From the NCBI RefSeq assembly GCF_009711475.1, contig NZ_SMMD01000749.1, forward strand, positions 1 through 7,148: a stretch of DNA of 7,148 nucleotides, given 5' to 3'. Source of the DNA: Fulvivirga aurantia (lineage in GTDB: Bacteria; Bacteroidota; Bacteroidia; Cytophagales; Cyclobacteriaceae). Both the position numbers and the translations under genes were made by a program. Below are positions 6,489 to 7,148 of the stretch, one piece after another. Under the pieces are notes generated by a model. The model made no database searches. It was not told the DNA's origin and saw only the letters and a program-made list of their open reading frames with translations. Within the stretch, counting starts at the first letter, position 1. The number at the start of each line of letters is the position of its first letter.

Positions 6489-7148
6489 TTATTTCTTTCC
6501 TTTAGGGCGAAGTGGTCTCACTTCAATATCTACATGGTGGTAGTTATCTGATGACTTGAGACAATGAATAATTGACGAGGCAATATCTTCAGGCTGCATC
6601 ATATTATCATTGGCCTCTACTGAATCTATCTCATCAAAAAAGTTGGTTTTCACGGAGCCCGGATAGATACAGGTAACTTTTATGCCATAGTTTCTCAACT
6701 CTTTGTACATGGAATGAGAAAGGCCTCTCACGGCATGCTTTGTGGCACAATAAGCAGACATACCGGGAATACCGGTTGTTCCCGCAATAGATGAAATATT
6801 AATGATATGACCCAAATCATGCTCCTTCATATTTGGAATGAGTAATTTGGAGCAGTAAAAAATACCATCTACGTTGGTTTCGAACATTTGATGCCAGCGA
6901 TCCATGTCCATCTCATCGAGATATCCTTCAAATCCAAGACCGGCATTGTTTATAAGTATAGAAATATCTTCACCAACTTCACTTATGGTCTGGTGATAAG
7001 CGTTTTCAACAGATTTAAAATCACGAACATCCGTCTTGACAAATTTGAATTGATCATTGACAAGATTTGGCTTGGTTCTACCCCACCCTACTACAGTGGC
7101 TCCCTCTTTTAGCAGATACTCTACTGTGGCAAGACCAATACCTTTACT
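6489..7148 (-). CDS. Classical short-chain dehydrogenase/reductase (SDR), 5' end outside window
   Basis: The frame is open to the right edge, giving 219 visible residues; about a dozen N-terminal residues with the first part of the TGxxxGIG nucleotide motif are missing. Visible are SKGIG (1-5), the end of the Rossmann strand 2 with Arg24 in VVGWGRT (suggesting NADPH preference), the adenine-contacting Asp40 in KTDVRD, and NNAG at 67-70. The catalytic tetrad is complete: Asn92 (ETNVDG), Ser120 (INISSIAG), Tyr133 and Lys137 (YCATK). The YPGSVKTNF segment follows. An internal ATG at 6911 is not the start, because the nucleotide-binding half lies upstream of it. The C-terminus (EVRPLRPKGKK) is basic. 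It should be a soluble cytoplasmic oxidoreductase acting on an alcohol or ketone; the substrate cannot be told from sequence. The CPXCG gene follows in the same direction. Confidence 0.92.
   Translation of the reverse strand, partial: SKGIGLATVEYLLKEGATVVGWGRTKPNLVNDQFKFVKTDVRDFKSVENAYHQTISEVGEDISILINNAGLGFEGYLDEMDMDRWHQMFETNVDGIFYCSKLLIPNMKEHDLGHIINISSIAGTTGIPGMSAYCATKHAVRGLSHSMYKELRNYGIKVTCIYPGSVKTNFFDEIDSVEANDNMMQPEDIASSIIHCLKSSDNYHHVDIEVRPLRPKGKK

Noticed and set aside
6489..6911. A 140-residue SDR gene starting at the ATG at 6911
   Set aside because: The same frame continues without a stop to 7148 and encodes the nucleotide-binding half (SKGIG, NNAG). The ATG at 6911 is internal.
6888..7112. 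Plus-strand open frame of 74 codons over the SDR gene
   Set aside because: It is antisense to the conserved Rossmann region and has no recognisable product.
1..7148. CRISPR arrays, tRNA or rRNA genes, insertion sequences, phage or defence genes
   Set aside because: Nothing on either strand showed regularly spaced repeats, RNA-gene signatures, transposase motifs or terminal inverted repeats. The noncoding space is small and accounted for.

Overview
The window looks like a piece of a Bacteroidota chromosome, most likely a Cytophagales-type environmental gliding bacterium or a relative. This rests on recognisable gld genes, a secreted thioredoxin-fold protein with the N-terminal architecture typical of this phylum, A-rich leaders without Shine-Dalgarno sequences, and promoter-like elements matching the Bacteroidota -33 TTG / -7 TAnnTTTG consensus. 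Base composition is moderate, about 40% GC by eye. The phylum call is firm; anything below it is inference.

Left half (1-4161, minus strand): a tightly packed ABC-transporter operon read right to left. It holds gldA (ATPase), gldF (six-helix permease), gldG (membrane-anchored periplasmic partner) and a DUF4340-type anchored protein that runs off the left edge. Every junction overlaps (1, 7 and 1 nt), so the four genes are probably translationally coupled and their products probably form one complex. A consensus Bacteroidota promoter lies just upstream of gldA at 4178-4209.

Middle (4162-5752): a 172-bp divergent intergenic region separates gldA from a plus-strand gene for an exported TlpA/ResA-like thioredoxin-fold protein with a CGHC active site and a long N-terminal region of the DUF4369 type. 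The intergenic region contains an imperfect direct repeat that may be a regulatory site.

Right part (5753-7148): a plus-strand gene for an unrecognised 153-residue soluble protein with its own probable promoter. It converges, with one base between the stop codons, on a minus-strand pair: a short-chain dehydrogenase/reductase cut by the right edge, followed 17 nt later by a 60-residue CPXCG-type cysteine-rich protein. A small hairpin spans both convergent stop codons.

No RNA genes, mobile elements, CRISPR arrays or phage genes were seen. This is mostly housekeeping or lineage-typical chromosome. The least described items are the DUF4340 partner of the gldAFG transporter and the 153-residue orphan protein.
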